A stretch of DNA of 64,000 bases from Falciphora oryzae (GCA_000733355.1 JNVV01000053.1:62001-126000), one strand, 5' to 3'. Counted from the first letter of the stretch, positions 10,573 to 24,414 are shown. The notes: generated by a model not told the origin, from the sequence alone. A program made the numbers and translations.

Positions 10573-13500
10573 TCAGGACTCCTCCATGATGCCGCCCTCA
10601 CCGCCGCCGTCCTCCCGCCACTCGCGCGACCGCTCCGTGAGCCTGCGGACGCCGCCGACGCGACCGGCCCAGAGCGCCTCTATGGGCGTCCTGAACGTGA
10701 ACGCGCGCTGCGAGCTGATGACGCCGATGGCCTGCAGGACCGCCTTGCGGCTGTCGCGGCCGAACACGGCCGGGTGGCCGATCCACTCGAGGCTGGACTC
10801 GAGCTCGGCATCCAGCGCCGCGACGGCGGCCGCGTCGATGCCATTGGGGCCACCCACCATCATGGGTGGCGTGGCCGAGGGCGGGCCCATGCCCGCGGCG
10901 GCCGACAAGGCGTCAGTCGACCGGCTGCGCGATATCATGGAGTGGTGGTGGTTGCCGCCCTGGTAGCCCGAGGGCCCGGAGACGCTGCCCTCGCGGCCAT
11001 CGCGCATCGTCGAGTGCGACACGGTCGAGTGCGTCGGGGACGGGGTACTGTTCTTGCGGTCGGGGAGCATGGCACCCATAGTGGGCGAGCCGTCCGTGCC
11101 CGGGTGCGGCGTCGAGGGCTGCGACTTGTTGGACGGCACGGGCGGGACCGGCGGGAGGCCGCCCTTGCCCAGCCCCTTGAGGATCGACCGCGTCTCGTTG
11201 AGGAGCGTGTGGGCGCGGTCGTGCTGGCCACGCGACACAAGCGTCAGCGCCCGCGTCAGCATGTCCGACGTCAGAAGCTCCATGCGCCGCTGCACGATTT
11301 GCGGGTGCGGTGGGATCGGTGGTGCGTTCATCCACGACCTGGTGCGCGGATTTGACGCCGCGGGAAGCATCGTGATGGCCAGCAGCGACGGCCGCGGCAT
11401 GTGCGTCACGGTTCCGTCACGCAGGATGTCGCCCCAGCTCAGATCCGCCTGGATCAGCGGCACCTCCTCCACCGAGAGCGTCCTCTGGTCTTCGGGGTCC
11501 ATCGGTCCGCCGAGCGCCTCGAGTCCAGACACGATCGTCTCCCAGGGATCTTGCGGCAGCTGCTCCTCTGAGCCCGTATCCGGAAGGATCACAAGCTGGA
11601 CGAGGATGTCCCGCTTATCGCCAAAGCGCAGGTCACCCAGCGACGCCTCGGCGTCGCGTCCTGCTGCGCGCTTCGTGATTTGCAACGCTCCGCTAATCTT
11701 GTGGAACTTGGCTGGGGACCCTTCGGGTAACCTCAGCTTCAGCTTCACGTTCTGGTGCGAGAGGGTTTGTGCCGCGCCCAGGCAGCCAGCCAGGCATTCC
11801 CTCAGCATCATCCAGTCCTTCACGTATGTGTAGGACGCCTTTGTCCTTGACGAAAGCTCGATCATAGTGTCTGGCTTGTGGGTCATGCCGAGTCCAAAGG
11901 AGTGAATAGAGATCCTGTCGAGGAATCACTGTTAGTAACGAGCGAAATGATGGTATCGTCAAAACAAGGTAGCAAAAGAAACTCACTTAGCAGCCTCAGC
12001 TCGTGAAACAACAAAGTCCACGCTATCGGCGTCTGCTGTCGACGCGTCGCTAATGAGCATGATGGTGGCAACCGGGTTGTTGTACTTCCTCTGCATCAGC
12101 AGGTCCATGGCCACGTTGGCGCCCTCGACCACATCTGCCCGGTGGCTCTTCTGGCCAACGGGCTTGATGGAACCCAGCACGCCGCTCCAGCCGGCCCATG
12201 CCTTGGTGGTCATGCCCACAATAGGCACGCCGCCGCCCCCGGACCCGAACGTGACTAGGCCCATGCGGTCGCGGTCGCCGAGCTGCTGCACCATGAATTT
12301 GAGCGCGTCCCGGACCAGGTTGATCTTGACGCCCTGCATGGACGAGGAGATGGGCACGACGACCACCACGTCGATGGGGACGTGGATGGAGGGGAACATC
12401 GGACTCCGCGCTTGGGTGGTGTACTCGGTCGGCGCCGTGGTGACCGACTTGGGGCCGCCCCACGACGAAGCGAGAGACGACACACGCTCGGTGCGTGGCC
12501 TGCGCTGCCAGTCCTCCTCGTCCGTCTCCGACAGGTCGTACTCGGGGCTCCTCACGGGCGAGCCCTCAATCGCGTTGAGGTCCAGCAGCGCCTGCTGCCA
12601 GAGCTTCAGCTGGTTCCGGTTCTCAAATCGCAGGTGAAACTGCGGGAGCTCCGCCACCGAGAGGCTGAGCGTCAGGATGTTCTCGTCGATGTTGCCCGTC
12701 TCGGCAACCTCGTTGAGGTGCTTCTTGATCAGGATGGAGCCCTTGAGCGTGCAGCGCGTAGCCCGACGCGGTGCGCCGTTCTCGTCCCACTGCTGGCTGG
12801 GCGGCAGCTTCTTCTCCTTGACGCAAATGAGCATCTCAGCGAACAGGAAGCATTCCAGCTCCTGCCACGACACCTTGTCCTTGCCAACGCGCAGGGTGCC
12901 ATAGAGACGAAGCTTTCCGAATCTGCTAAAGTCCAGGCCGTGCCAGTTCTCCACCCTGTTCCTGAGGCTCTCCGTCATTTCTTCCAGGACCTCACGCGAT
13001 TCGTACGGGTAGAATCGTGGTGGTGGCGGAGCTGTCTTTGGTGACGGCGGCGACGAGTACTGGTCATCCATCCTGCCATTGTGGTGCGGCATGCCGCCCG
13101 AGAGAGGCGCCGTGCTTGGCGGCAGTGGCGGCAGGCCGGCCATCTGCAGATCCTCGGGGTCGGGGCGCCACTTAGTGTCGGGCACCTCGACGGTGATGAG
13201 GCAGGTGAGGGTCTGCTGCTGACGCGAGCGGCTGATGGTCGGGAACTCGGAGCGGACGGTAACGGTAGGCAGCGGGATGGGGTTGCGCGAGGGTATGCTG
13301 CGTGGGCTGGCGAGGGATGTCTCCATCGCCTGCACATCGTAATCGTGGGCTCGGCGCGGGCCGCTCTGGGTGGTCTCTGGGTAGCCGTTGGAAGAGGCAG
13401 CGCCGGTGGCCTCGCTGTCGCTGCGGTTGTGCCGCGGGGCATACCGCTCCGTGTCGCGCGTGTCTCGCGTGGCCCTCGTCATTTGGCTATCGCGCGTAAT

Positions 13501-14206
13501 TTGGGTCTCCCGCGTCATATGGCTATCGCGTTCCCGGCCGTTGGCGTGGCTCATGCCTGTGGTGTGGCTCATGCCGGCGGTTGACCTGGCATTTGAGCCA
13601 CGGCTCTGCGGCCGACCAACTTGGCTCTGCTGGTCATCCCAAGGGTGTGATGGCGTCGGCGTGGCAATCGACCTCGTGTCGGATGACGTGACCGATCTTA
13701 CAAGGTTGGTGATTTTTTCTGCAGCAAGAGGACGCGAGGGGATCTGGTTAGTTCCAAGCCACAAGTGCCAATGGTGGCGACGATCCCCTAGGCGCGCCAG
13801 CCATGGCTAGAATTCATTGCGTGACACAAACCAACGGTCAGCAACTTACCGATGTCTAGCACGTTTCCGCCCCTGCTCGTGTCCAGGTGCAGCGGCGCAT
13901 CGCATGTCGGGCAGTACTGCGACTCGATCTCCTTGATGTACTCGTAGAAGCAGGCCTCGTGCGAGACGTGGGCGCACGAGAACTGCAGGATCCGCTCGCC
14001 GCGCAGCGTGTGCTCCAGCGGCTCCTCGCACACGGCGCACTCGGCGCCGACGAAGGTGCGCTCCCTCCGCGTGCGGGCGCGTTCTGAGCTCATGACTGAG
14101 TTGGATCGTCCGAGGCTGTCTCGAGACTGGATCGACGACACCGAACCGCTCTGCCGTTGGTGCTTCTGCGCAGGTAGCCGGATGGTTCCGCTCGAGATGG
14201 AATTGT
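10573..14206 (-). CDS. Far1/Ste5-like RING-PH-VWA signalling scaffold (N-terminus unresolved)
   Basis: Secure exons are 14206..13850, 13718..11987 and 11914..10573, about 1,143 residues. Introns are GTAAGT...CAG (branch CTAAC) and GTGAGT...CAG (branch ACTAAC), and frames join cleanly. Domains in order: an RING-H2 finger (CAVC ... CAHVSHEAC ... CPTC), a Ser/Arg-rich linker, a PH domain (from about KLRLYGTLRVG to LKLWQQALLDL), a VWA domain (from IDVVVVVPISSSM) and a Ser/Pro-rich tail. This is the architecture of yeast Far1 and Ste5 and their Far1-like relatives in filamentous ascomycetes, which scaffold the pheromone/fusion MAP-kinase pathway. The VWA metal motif DxSxS reads PISSS, so the first Asp is missing. 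Upstream exon(s) must lie within about 14207-14700; an ATG at 14698 opening MFGRYHAKKK is a candidate, but I could not find splice sites joining it in frame. Confidence 0.82.
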
Positions 14207-14700
14207 CTGTAGCGAAGCAGGCGCGCTTATTGTCAGCCTTCACCTTGATTTCCCTTCTTTTTACAAGTTTCGTTCGCGCCCTAGGCGGCGGCAATTGAGT
14301 GGAGCTCGCGAGGAGCGGCGACGAGGCTCATTTTGTCCCTCGTCGGTTGGCGAACCCCTTGCTGGATTTGCCAGGACCAAACGATGCATTGCTTTGAAGG
14401 AAAGGGTGTTTCGGGCGGCAAGCAGGGATCCGCCGGCTCGGGGCATAAAACGGTACAGCGGCTATAGGGGTTCGCCGGACAGGGTCAGGCAATCGAACCT
14501 ACTCTTTTCTGGGAACGACGAAACCCCGGTGTTGTACGAGTTGTTGTTGCTGTTATTGGTGGCGCCTTGGTTATAGGCCGGGCGGTCGGCCTCCCTTTTC
14601 CAAGAGGGCCCTAGTTCCTGACTGAGAAGGCCAGACTCCTGCAGACGCCCCTCCACACCGTAGCCGTTCTTCTTCTTGGCGTGGTAGCGGCCAAACATAT
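14207..14700 (-). other. Probable 5' exon(s) and intron of the RING-PH-VWA gene
   Basis: The RING exon begins with a good acceptor (branch GCTGAC, CAG at 14209-14207) that needs an upstream phase-1 exon. A 78-codon frame starting MFGRYHAKKK at 14698 and a stretch reading SNASFGPGKSSKGFAN look protein-like but end in stops. Transcript data would be needed to set the structure. Confidence 0.4.
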
Positions 14701-17700
14701 GGGATAGACCCGGCGGAGCGAGGGTGAGGCGGAGGCTGGGACGGTCAGTAAGCTTCCCCCTTTGCCTGCCCTTCCGATTGGTTTGGGTTCGTGCCCGTCG
14801 TCGTCCGTGTCGTAGTCGTCAACGTCAGCGTCGCCGGCAGAGTCGGCCGGAAGCGAGGGGGTGCTTGTTATGCACAACGGGCGGCTCGAGGGCGAGCACG
14901 GGAGCAAGATGCGAGGGCCAGACCAGCAAAGGAGATGGCAAAAGTCTCCTCGTGGCGGTTGGGTTCGCAGCACGGCCTCCTGCGACGTGATCTTCCGGGG
15001 GATCGGCTGCAGACAGAAAGATATTCTGGCAAAGGCGCGCCGGGAGAAGTGGTGGTCAAGCAACGATGGGCTCGTGGGCGCAATGCGAAGGAAGCAGGGG
15101 AGACCAGGCGGTAATATGCCACAGAAAGGATGCGAGCGTTGGGGTGTATATGGGAGAAGGCAGGGTAGGGGGTAGGTAACTGGCCGGAAGGATTTGGAGG
15201 GGAAAGGAAGGGGGGTGGGCGGCGGCTCGTCGTTGGATCCGGCGGGACGGGGTGCCAGGCACGGCACGCCCAAGGTAAAATACCAGACAGGGTATGTGAG
15301 TCTGTGGCGTGGGTCGCATGCGAAGGCTTGGGTGGTGGGCGCGGCGGCCTGGTTCCCAGCAAATTATGGGAGGTGTGGGTGGTGGTCAAATCGACGTCCG
15401 CCGCCCCCGGTGGAGACACACCCCTTGCGAGGATGCAAGTCAGGGTGCGTGGCCGTGATTCTGCTCGTGGAGTCGCCGCCCCTGGACCCTGGCCGGCTCC
15501 AGCGTCCGGGATGTGCGGTACAACAAGTCACAAGTGGGCGCGGAAGACAGGCGAGAGGGGAAAACAGAGGAGAAAGAAAAAAAAAAAAAAAGAAGAAAAA
15601 AATAAAAAAACGGGCTCCTGGGAAACGTTGCCGAGGGGGGTTTGTTTCAGAGCCACGATATCGACCAGGAACCGAACCAAAATTCCCTACCACCAACGTG
15701 GAGGTTCGCAGACACGCTTCCACCGACCGGATTCTCGGGGAACGCTGGCAGGCTGGGGCCCTATCCGCCTTGATGGGCCGGGAGGCAGTTTCAGGATCCG
15801 AGAGGCGGCTGCAGAATAGGCACTTATCAGAGCAGTATCGGGGGCTATCTCAGTCACGCCCTGCTGTCTGTCGTCGGTGTGTACACGTCCGTCTTGTATG
15901 TCTGAGTCTGGCGATTGTGTGCAACAGCCGTGACTGGAGGAGGGAGGGCGGAATGGACGAAGGGTGGGCGGCGGCCTGGGTGCGTGCGGGTGATGGCTGC
16001 AGACCTGCGCTTGCTGCTACGAGCGCACACCCCGCCCACAGGTACGTGGTACGTAGCAGGAGCCCAGTGCACAGTGTAACGTCTGGTGTGTCTGTGTGTG
16101 GGCGTTCTTGGTGCGTGTGTGTGCGCGCGCAAGCACCAACCTGGATGCAGGCCCAAGGGCACAGACTGGAGCCGGTCCCTTTTGCAGTGTTGCACCGTCC
16201 CAGTTGCGCGGGAGCTTGGTTATCAAAATGAGAGGCCCTGACTGCAGAGGCTGCCGGGCCCCCGTGAGGGAGGGTTCATCTGGTCAGCCGGCTGGAGGTG
16301 GTGTTCGGGACTTTTGATCGAGATTGACCAGTGAAGTTATTCCCCCTGGCGACATGCGTCAACCCAATTGGCGAATCCGGTCAATGCCAAGGGACATGTT
16401 TCGGTGGCGGTCGCAAAGGCTGGGAGCCCTGCGCTCTCCTCGCTTGATTTTTTCGGCTTTTCTTCAATTGCTGTGCACAGTGGAGGGTGGACCGCGGCAT
16501 CTGGCTGGCTGCCGCGGCTCCCCATCCAGGCAGCCGCTCCTCATTGCGACTGGCTGGAAGGGAAAGAGGGATGCACGAAAGAGCAGCAGACAGAAAAAAC
16601 GCACGCGAGGCGATCAAGCGAATCCACTGGCCAACCGATGCTCCCCTTCATATCCACTGGCGGCGCAGCACAGAACGAAGAAAAGTTGACAGAAGCGCTG
16701 TAATAATAACGGGCAATATCCAGAAACAGAAACCGGGCTCGGAAAATACCAAAGCGACAGGGATGGTCGCCCGATGTTTCGCTCCGGGTCTTCTGTCACT
16801 TTTTGCTTCTTTTTCTTCCTTCTTCGTTCCTCGGTTCTCGGCGGGCAAAACGGTCACATTCGCCGTCTTCGCTGGAGCGGTCCAATGCACCCGGAAATGG
16901 GTTTAATTTGGCACTCGCCCAACCTATGGACGACTGTGCAGCCATTGATTTGATGAGGCGACTCACTACCTAGGTAGGTATCTACCGCTGCCACCTACGG
17001 ATGGGCATGCCCGGCGGTTAGAGCACTTCGGCTTGGCCCCATGGCTGGGTAAGAAGCCGTTTCCCGCTGAGGAGACCGGCCGAGTTTCGTTGCGCAGCCA
17101 GACAGGCATGTGCCCCAACGGCGCAACGGTCGATGGCGTCGTGTGCCGTCTGCCGTGATACACTCTCGTAAACACTTTCACGCAGATCAGCACGAATGCC
17201 GACGTCTTCAGGCCTTTCGTATAATCAAGGATGCGGCCGGGCGGCGTGGCTGGCCCAGGAAGTCGCCCTGACGACCACGATTTACCTTGCGGGACAGAGA
17301 GGCGCATCGCCACCCTCCGCGTCCTCCGCGCGGTGAGGCGAGAACTGCTGGTTCCTCCCCCAGGCTGGCTTGTCGGGCCCCCACTTGGCGTTATTGGAGA
17401 AAGGAGGCCAGCCGTGATGATGGTGCAGGCTTCCTGTCCACTAGTGACGCCGCCCCGGGCTAGAGGCGGCCTTGTGTTTGGCAACTGTTTCCATCTTCTC
17501 GGCCTGTTTTACCCATCTTGCTTTTTGTTTTCCGGTCTTCTCGCCCTCCCTCTCTCTGCCTGCCCTTCCACAGGCCTCGACCACACAGACCGGGCGCGAT
17601 GTGCGTCTCTGCGTCTCTGGCCCCGGCCCTTGCAAGAAGGTGGACGGCGCCGGCGCACGCTCTCGACCACCGCCAGCGGGCAGCAGCTTCACCTGCCGCT

Positions 17701-20700
17701 TGCTCTGCTTTCTCCCCGGGCCAAAATAAACGGCCAGGGATGGGCGGGCCTCAAGGACAGGCACCGTGACCCCCGGCCAGTTTAGGTCGTCAGTGCGTGC
17801 GTGCAGCTTGCCATCCAAGAGGGGACGCTGGCCCCACCTTGGGACGCGCTATGTGCGGATTAGCTCTTGCGGGGCAACTGCAGCGAACTGGGGCCTTTGG
17901 AGGGAAGGCAATCGCTGCTTTCTCTCAATTGCGGCCCCACTGGCTTGCCTTCGCGCCCCATCTTCAGGCACCACCCATTTGGACAAAAAAGACAGCGTAG
18001 CAAGCATGCACTCTATCGGACTGTCACAGACGCATCATTTCCTAGACGGCGCTATTTTCGATGCCGCTAACTTGGTAGTCTTGAGTCGTTGCCGCGTCTT
18101 GCTAGTCCCGAGACGGACTGCTGTCACAATGCTCAGCCGCGGCGACCATACCCTAAAAAAAGGAAAGCGATGTATCAATTTGAAGCAGCGCCAGCAACGC
18201 AAGGGAGAGGATGTGGGTGGTTGTTGGCGAGACGGATCAGCTTGAAGAAAAAGAAAGCACATGGCAGGCCCGGCCGGGGAGGAACGGGAAGCCGAAGCGG
18301 AGGATTGGCAGAAAAAAGCAAACTTTACATGGAAGCCAGAAAACAGAAAGGGAAAAAATGGCCAGGGCGTCACCCCATCTCCCATGTCATCTGGTCCCAC
18401 CGCCAAAACCTCCCCGTGTCGCTATGCAATGGAGACGCGGCGGGCCCGGCCCAAAGCCAGTGCTCCACCGGGGAGGGGACGCCCAGTTGAGAAAAGTCGG
18501 GAGTCCCGTCCGGGTCTTCCTCTCGATCGGGATGTCATGATCAGGAAATGGATTGTGCCAGGAGCAGGGCACGGCCGATTGGCACCGTACACGAGCATTT
18601 TTAGTCTTTCGCGTTTGTATGAAGACCTCTGTGACTTGTACTGATCAAGTAATCGGCACACACGAAAAAAGGGCACCCAGTTGTTCATGACGCTGCAATG
18701 TCACTCCGTCGCACAAACAACCCTCTTCCCTACCTCCCTCCGTCTCGCATCATCGCCCAGAAAAAGAAGCTGGCGCGTGCCGTCGAGAAAGAGTGTGTGT
18801 CCGTGCTCGGCCCGTGGTGCCCCGATCTTGCCCGGCCATTGGCCAAACGTCGGCCTGCATGTGCGTGGACGGGGGCTGGTCCTATAGCCCATTTTCTGCC
18901 TGCAGCAACCAAGCAAGCACACACACATTCTAGTACACAACCTGGTCCTCGTCTTCTGCTGTTGGCGAGATGCAAGTGTGGTATCATTGGGATTACACAG
19001 CGATGGGTCCGGAAGGCTGGTCCTGCATGCCCACGCGCCCGCGATGAGGAGGGGTAAAGAGGCCTCACTCTCCATCTTACGGTGTGCCTTGCACCTACAT
19101 GATGCGCAAGTCCGCGGGTAATGGGGAGGGGCGTATGTACTGGTGGAATACGTGAGGCGGCGTCGAGCCAGGCAGGGGTGTTGCCATCATAGAGGAGGGA
19201 GAGGCCAGAATGCTAGCGTGAAGCTCGAGCGGAGGCTGAAATGGAGGGGGGCCCATAGCCGCGTCGGCTTAGTGCCTGAGCTGCGGGCGTGCCCACAGGA
19301 GAGCGGCTAGCTTCGCCTTCCTCTTGCGTCCGCCGGCCCAGAAAAAACGCAGGCCGCCCGAAATGGGACTTGCTGGAGAAAAGACGGATGGGAAAAAAAC
19401 AAAAAATGGTGGTGGTGGTCGACTGAGTCGAGAGGAGATATGCCGCTTCGGCATCTCCGCTTGCGCCTCCCCCTACCCTACCGTCGCCTTCTTCCCCCGC
19501 CGCCGCCGCTATTTTCCTCCGCCTCCGCAATCAAGGCAGGGAATCATGCATCTTGATGGTTTTTCTTCTTGCGTGATGGCCATGTGGCGTCTGAGCTTCT
19601 GGCCGCGCGCCTCCGTCCACGATTGGCATGCGGATACCGGACCAAACCTTGACGCCCCTAGTCCCTCATGACGGAAACGTAACCCAGGGCGACGAAAGAG
19701 CAACGCACCCGCACGTGGGGACGTTGTCGCTAGACTGGCTCGGCCCCGGGTTAGCCCAGGAGGATCTCCGCCAGCCCAGCCGGCCCAGGCCCAAGGCGGA
19801 GCCGCCGTCGCTATTAGGGCCGAGTTAGCCCCCCCCTAGGTCTGTCTCGTGGCTTTTGCGCTACTAGGCTTTCATCTTGATACGGGATGGTATTGGGTGT
19901 CGGCGAGATGCTCTGCATGAGCCGGCCTTGTTTCTCCCTGCTCTCCTGCATGGTCTCCGTCACGATGGCTCGCCCCTCGATGCGAGCGGGGAGAGAAGCC
20001 CGTTGGATATGACCCATTGCGGCAGGCACGTCGGGTGAAGGCCGTCGTCGGCGATATTGAACGGGCAGGCGAATATACCCTCCCCCTCATTTGGTGTGCT
20101 CGGACCCCTTTTTTTGTCGACCACCCACACCAAGCCAGCTTTGATAATGCACCAGCGACGGAGGCGCTGCAGGTGGTCGGGAATAAAAGTGCAAAAACAA
20201 GACATGGGAGAATATATGCATATTCTGCGTCGTACTACATACACCTTAGTGACTCGTCACTCCTAGGCTCTTCTTCATCTTCGGACGATTGACGGTTCCC
20301 CCATCCAGCACCGGTCCGTTCCACGTCGCGGCGACATGGTTGCAGCAGGGCCTTTGCTCTTCGGGGCCGGCACGAGAAAAGGGCAAAACAGCCGGGAACT
20401 CTCATCGTGCATCTCCAGCCCCGACCGAAGGCTCCACCCGCGGGGCCTAGTCGATCCTACCCGGATTTGGATCCCCAAGCCCGACGACGCGCGAACCCCT
20501 CGTGCCCCTCAGGGCGCAAGCAAGCTTCTTGCATTTTCGATGTGGAAAACAGATGCAAACTCTCCGAATGGCCGCCTCCCTTCGCTGCAGGCCCGGACGA
20601 TCTCCTGGTTTCTCCCACCCCGCTTGCGTTTTACGTCGCAGCCAAAACCTACCACGTGTCCCCGAATCGATGGTGTCATGCGCGACGTTTTGTTCAATTC

Positions 20701-23700
20701 TTCAGCGGCGATCCCTGGCTGCCGCGCCTCACGACCGCATTGGCTGGCAAATTTGCCTGCCGTGGCTTTTGCCCGCCGATGGCTTGCGTTCACTAGGCCG
20801 CACACAGCCTCAGGGGCACGCCACAAACTGCAGCTAGTTGACGGAAGCTTGCGAGACAGCTTCTCCAGCCGCTCGGCCAACCTTCCAGAAGGGAGCGAAA
20901 CCTGCTTCTTTTGCTGCCGCCGCCAGCCAGTCGTTCATTGCTAATATCTGGCGCTAGTGCTACGCGACCAAACTCGCCACGCCTTCGTCTTGCCCATTTG
21001 CTCATTTACAGCCCAACGCCAAGGCGACATGATATGATGGTGGCCTTCTGCAGGGGGAGAGGCGCACGTGTAAGTTTATTTGCCCAAGAACCCCCGCTTC
21101 CGGAAAAGAAAGGACCAAAAAAAGTTAAGTTTCACAAAAACCCAAAGACCAAAAAAGAAAGAAATGTGACCAGGGGAACGAACGTCCGGGGGTGCGCCAT
21201 CGGACCTTTCCTGCCGCTGGCCGGTGAGAGGTAAGCTGGGGACCAGGCACGCCCCAGAGGTTCACGCGCACACGCGGCCAAACCACCAAAAACGAGTGAC
21301 CGGTAAAGTCTCGCAGCCTTGATATTGCGAAACCACGCGTTCTGTGGTTCATATCCGAAGGGTAGTATTCCGATGGCAGGTACCGCACCAGCGCGCGGCG
21401 AGCAAAGACCACTGGGCGCGACATCGCGTCTGGGCTGGGCCCTCGACCAGACTTTGGTTCTGCTGCTGCCGCTGCCGCTGCCACTGCTTGCTGTTGCTTG
21501 CTGCGCGGCAAGGAAGGCCGGTCCAGCGCGCACCCACCACAGCGCAAAGGCCAGACCCAGACCCAGACCCAAGACCACCAATCCAAGAGGTCGCGCCAGC
21601 CACCTCCCAGTCTCTGGGTTCTGGGCAGAGACTGAGGGAAACCAAGGCAAGGGGTCGTGGTCGTGGTGGGGGCAACCCTGGCCATTATCAGCAACGCTAT
21701 TATGGTTCAAGAGGAGAAAGGGTCCCAAGGGACCTTCCACGGGTTGCGCCGCACTTGTGAGCTGTCAGATCCAAAGTCGTTTTTCCCGTTTGATTCCCTC
21801 CGGCGAACTTTTGGGGGCGTGGATTCTGAGGTGCAATGTGGTTCCCTCATTCCAAGAACGAACGCATGAAAAAGGGAGACGATTACAAACCGCGGGGATC
21901 GATCAATTAGAAGAAATATTGCAAATGTCCCACGGATTCTAGAATACGATGCTGCTGCACTAGTGGAAAAATCCTCCGAGCTGGCGGCCAGCTTTCCCTC
22001 CACTCTACCCTGTCGGGCCTGCCCCGTTTTGCGGGCTACGGTCCGCCGGCATTGAAGGATTCAGGATCCTAACTCTGAGGGCAAGCAAGCATCGTTTTCT
22101 GCAAGCGCCCCAAACGGAACGAGCATCGGGGGACGAGAAAGAAAGAGAAAAAAAAAAAAAAAAAGGGTCGGAACGCGGCGGGCGCGCTTGCGAACGCGCT
22201 CCGACCAGCAGCGCCCGGCACCCGGAGCTGTCTGTGTCTCTGTCGACTGATGTTGCGGGCGGAGAACCAAGGGGTGGAAAAGTCGGGACGAGCCAATGGA
22301 CAGACAGAGAGCCTGACAGTTAATGCGGTTAACCCCGGGCGTGGGCCTTTTGTTGGCGAGGGTCACACCGGGGACCCAAACTCGGTCAGGTACGGTACCA
22401 CGTTTGCATGGGAGACGGATGGGGAGCGAGAGTGGCAACGGTCCGGAGCCCTTTCGAGGATACCATTTCATTTCGCTGCTGCCGCATTGCATTTTTTATT
22501 TCTTTTCTTTCTTGTCCTGTGCGGGCGTTACACCGTCACTGGATTCTCCATCTCCATCTCCATCTCCACGGGGAGTGTGACCAAAGACCGGGAAGTTGAG
22601 GCCATCGTCTGTCCAAAATGGCAGAGGGTCTTCCCAAGAGATAAAAAAAAAAAAAAAAAAAAAAAAATTCCCGAAAAGTGGCGGCAGGTCTTTACCAGAG
22701 ATCCCTGGCTGTTTGTCTTTTCGTGGATGGACACCCAAGCCGGGAAGCTCGCAATTTTGGGAGCGGCCTGCTTGCCGTACCCGTCCACCATCACGTTTTT
22801 CCCTCGTCAGCGGGCGGCTGGTCCCTTGCTTGCTTGCCGGCGCCGCCCAGTGCATTGTTCGTGATGATGCGCGGTCTGGGACCTACGTCCCTTGCTGGCC
22901 AGGTGCCCGCCCCCAGGAAGAAACACAAGGACGTGGGGTGTGTGTTATTTGTCACATCACATTGGTGCGGGTGGCAGGCAGACCTCCCCGCGGCCAGGGG
23001 CTCATCAAGAAGCCAAAAGGTTGTGCAAGTTTGATTGGAAGTTAATTGCATTCGTTGCTTGCATAACCTGACATCAACTGCGGTCCCAAGATGCATGGAA
23101 ATAAAACTGGACCATTTATGTCGTTTCACAAGGCCAAGGCATGCCTTGCGGTTGCTGCATCGTTGTTGCGGTTGGAGCCTCCCTTGAAACGGCCTCACCG
23201 AGAATAAACCTCCCCGTTTTTTTCGCCCCATGCAATAAGGAGAGGGACATTAATTTGTGCAACCACCGCCCACAGGGCCCTCCCATCATGTGTCTCGGTG
23301 GAGAGAGGTCCAGCAGGTTGCGGCCGTCATCATCTCTCCTCCGCTGTCAACTCATCAAGCGGCATGCACGGCACAGACGAGTTCCGTTCCACTGCCGCCA
23401 ACAGCACAACCATCCGTGCGGTAGCCTCGATCCACTGGTCTTAGTAGGCGTGGATAATCCAGGGGGGCCACTTCGCCGATATGCGCGGACAAGATTTTCC
23501 TCTGGAAACTGCACCTGAGCTGGTCGGACAAGCTAGCTTATTGCGACTGTCGGTCAGGATGGTACTATTTTGTGTCACCCGCTGAGGGTGCAGTCCACAA
23601 AGGTGTCGATGTGAATTGAACCAACATTGATCCTTGCAGGCTCGAGCTTGCCGTTTACCCGTCCTGCGGGGAGCGAGGCGCGACTCCAAACATGGCGCGC

Positions 23701-24306
23701 GCCGCCGCCGCTTGCCAGAAGGCCTGGTTCCGGGGGGCGGTGATGATTGTCGCAGTCTGTGCGGAAACATTTCCTTTCCTCGAGCATCCAACCCAAAACT
23801 TGCCTGCCCGACAAAAGAGGGAAGCCCAGAGCAGGCCCAAGCGGAGCCGCCGTGACCCCCACCCACCTGCCGGAGCAAAGGACCGGGCTGAAGATAGGCA
23901 GCCTGGAGATGCTTGTCTTTCGCGTGCGGCGAAGATCCTTTCCTGTTGGAGGACGACGGTGTCTGTGGCTGTTTACTACGTGCGCTTGTCCATACCCGTC
24001 ACTGACTCGGGACCAGCACCGCTGGACGAACGAGGCAGGTGGGCGTGAATTAGTTACCTCATGAGACGCACCACAAGTATCTAGATCGTCTAAAAAAGGA
24101 TGTGAGACCTGCATTAGCAGCAAAAAAAAGATGCAATGTGTCTCGCCATGTCAAACGAGCCGTCGGTTGCTACCTGCCTTGGCGGCTCGCGAATACGGAC
24201 ATTGAGACAGACACGAGGCCGCCTAGTTTAGTTCCTCGGCGTTCGAGGAGGTCGCAACTCAGCGACGTGCATCGTCTTGATACACGCCACACGTACCGGC
24301 GACTCT
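14701..24306. other. About 9.6 kb without a recognisable gene
   Basis: I see no conserved domain, no plausible exon chain and no tRNA here. Open frames are short, overlap on both strands and are rich in Arg, Gly and Pro, as expected of non-coding GC-rich DNA. It is not obviously RIP-mutated: it is neither AT-rich nor unusually full of stops. Holds an A-rich stretch at 15571-15610 and A runs at 22148-22164 and 22643-22667. Confidence 0.5.
22643..22667. repeat. Poly(A) homopolymer, 25 bases
   Basis: Uninterrupted run of 25 A within otherwise GC-balanced intergenic DNA. No target duplication or gene-derived sequence next to it, so a processed insert is not supported. Confidence 0.9.
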
Positions 24307-24366
24307 CTCGCTGCATTTCCGGTTTACTCGCTGCATTTCCGGTTTGCTCGCTGCATCTCCGGTTTA
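24307..24366. repeat. Three tandem copies of a 20-bp unit
   Basis: The unit CTCGCTGCATTTCCGGTTTA occurs three times head to tail with one or two substitutions, just beyond the 3' end of the isochorismatase-like gene. Confidence 0.95.
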
Positions 24367-24414
24367 CTCTCACTCCCACACCACCACCCTTGATACGCCC
24401 CCCTACCCGCGACG

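Noticed and set aside
15194..16231. 345-codon + strand frame in the gene-poor region
   Set aside because: Composition is Arg/Gly/Ala-rich with a poly-Lys run from an A tract, no domain, and overlapping frames of equal size exist on the other strand.
22643..22667. Poly(A) tract as the tail of a processed retro-insert
   Set aside because: No gene-derived or LINE-like sequence precedes it and no target duplication was seen; simple homopolymers of this size recur in the window.
24307..24366. CRISPR-like repeat array
   Set aside because: The three 20-bp units are directly adjacent without spacers, and the genome is eukaryotic; ordinary tandem repeat.
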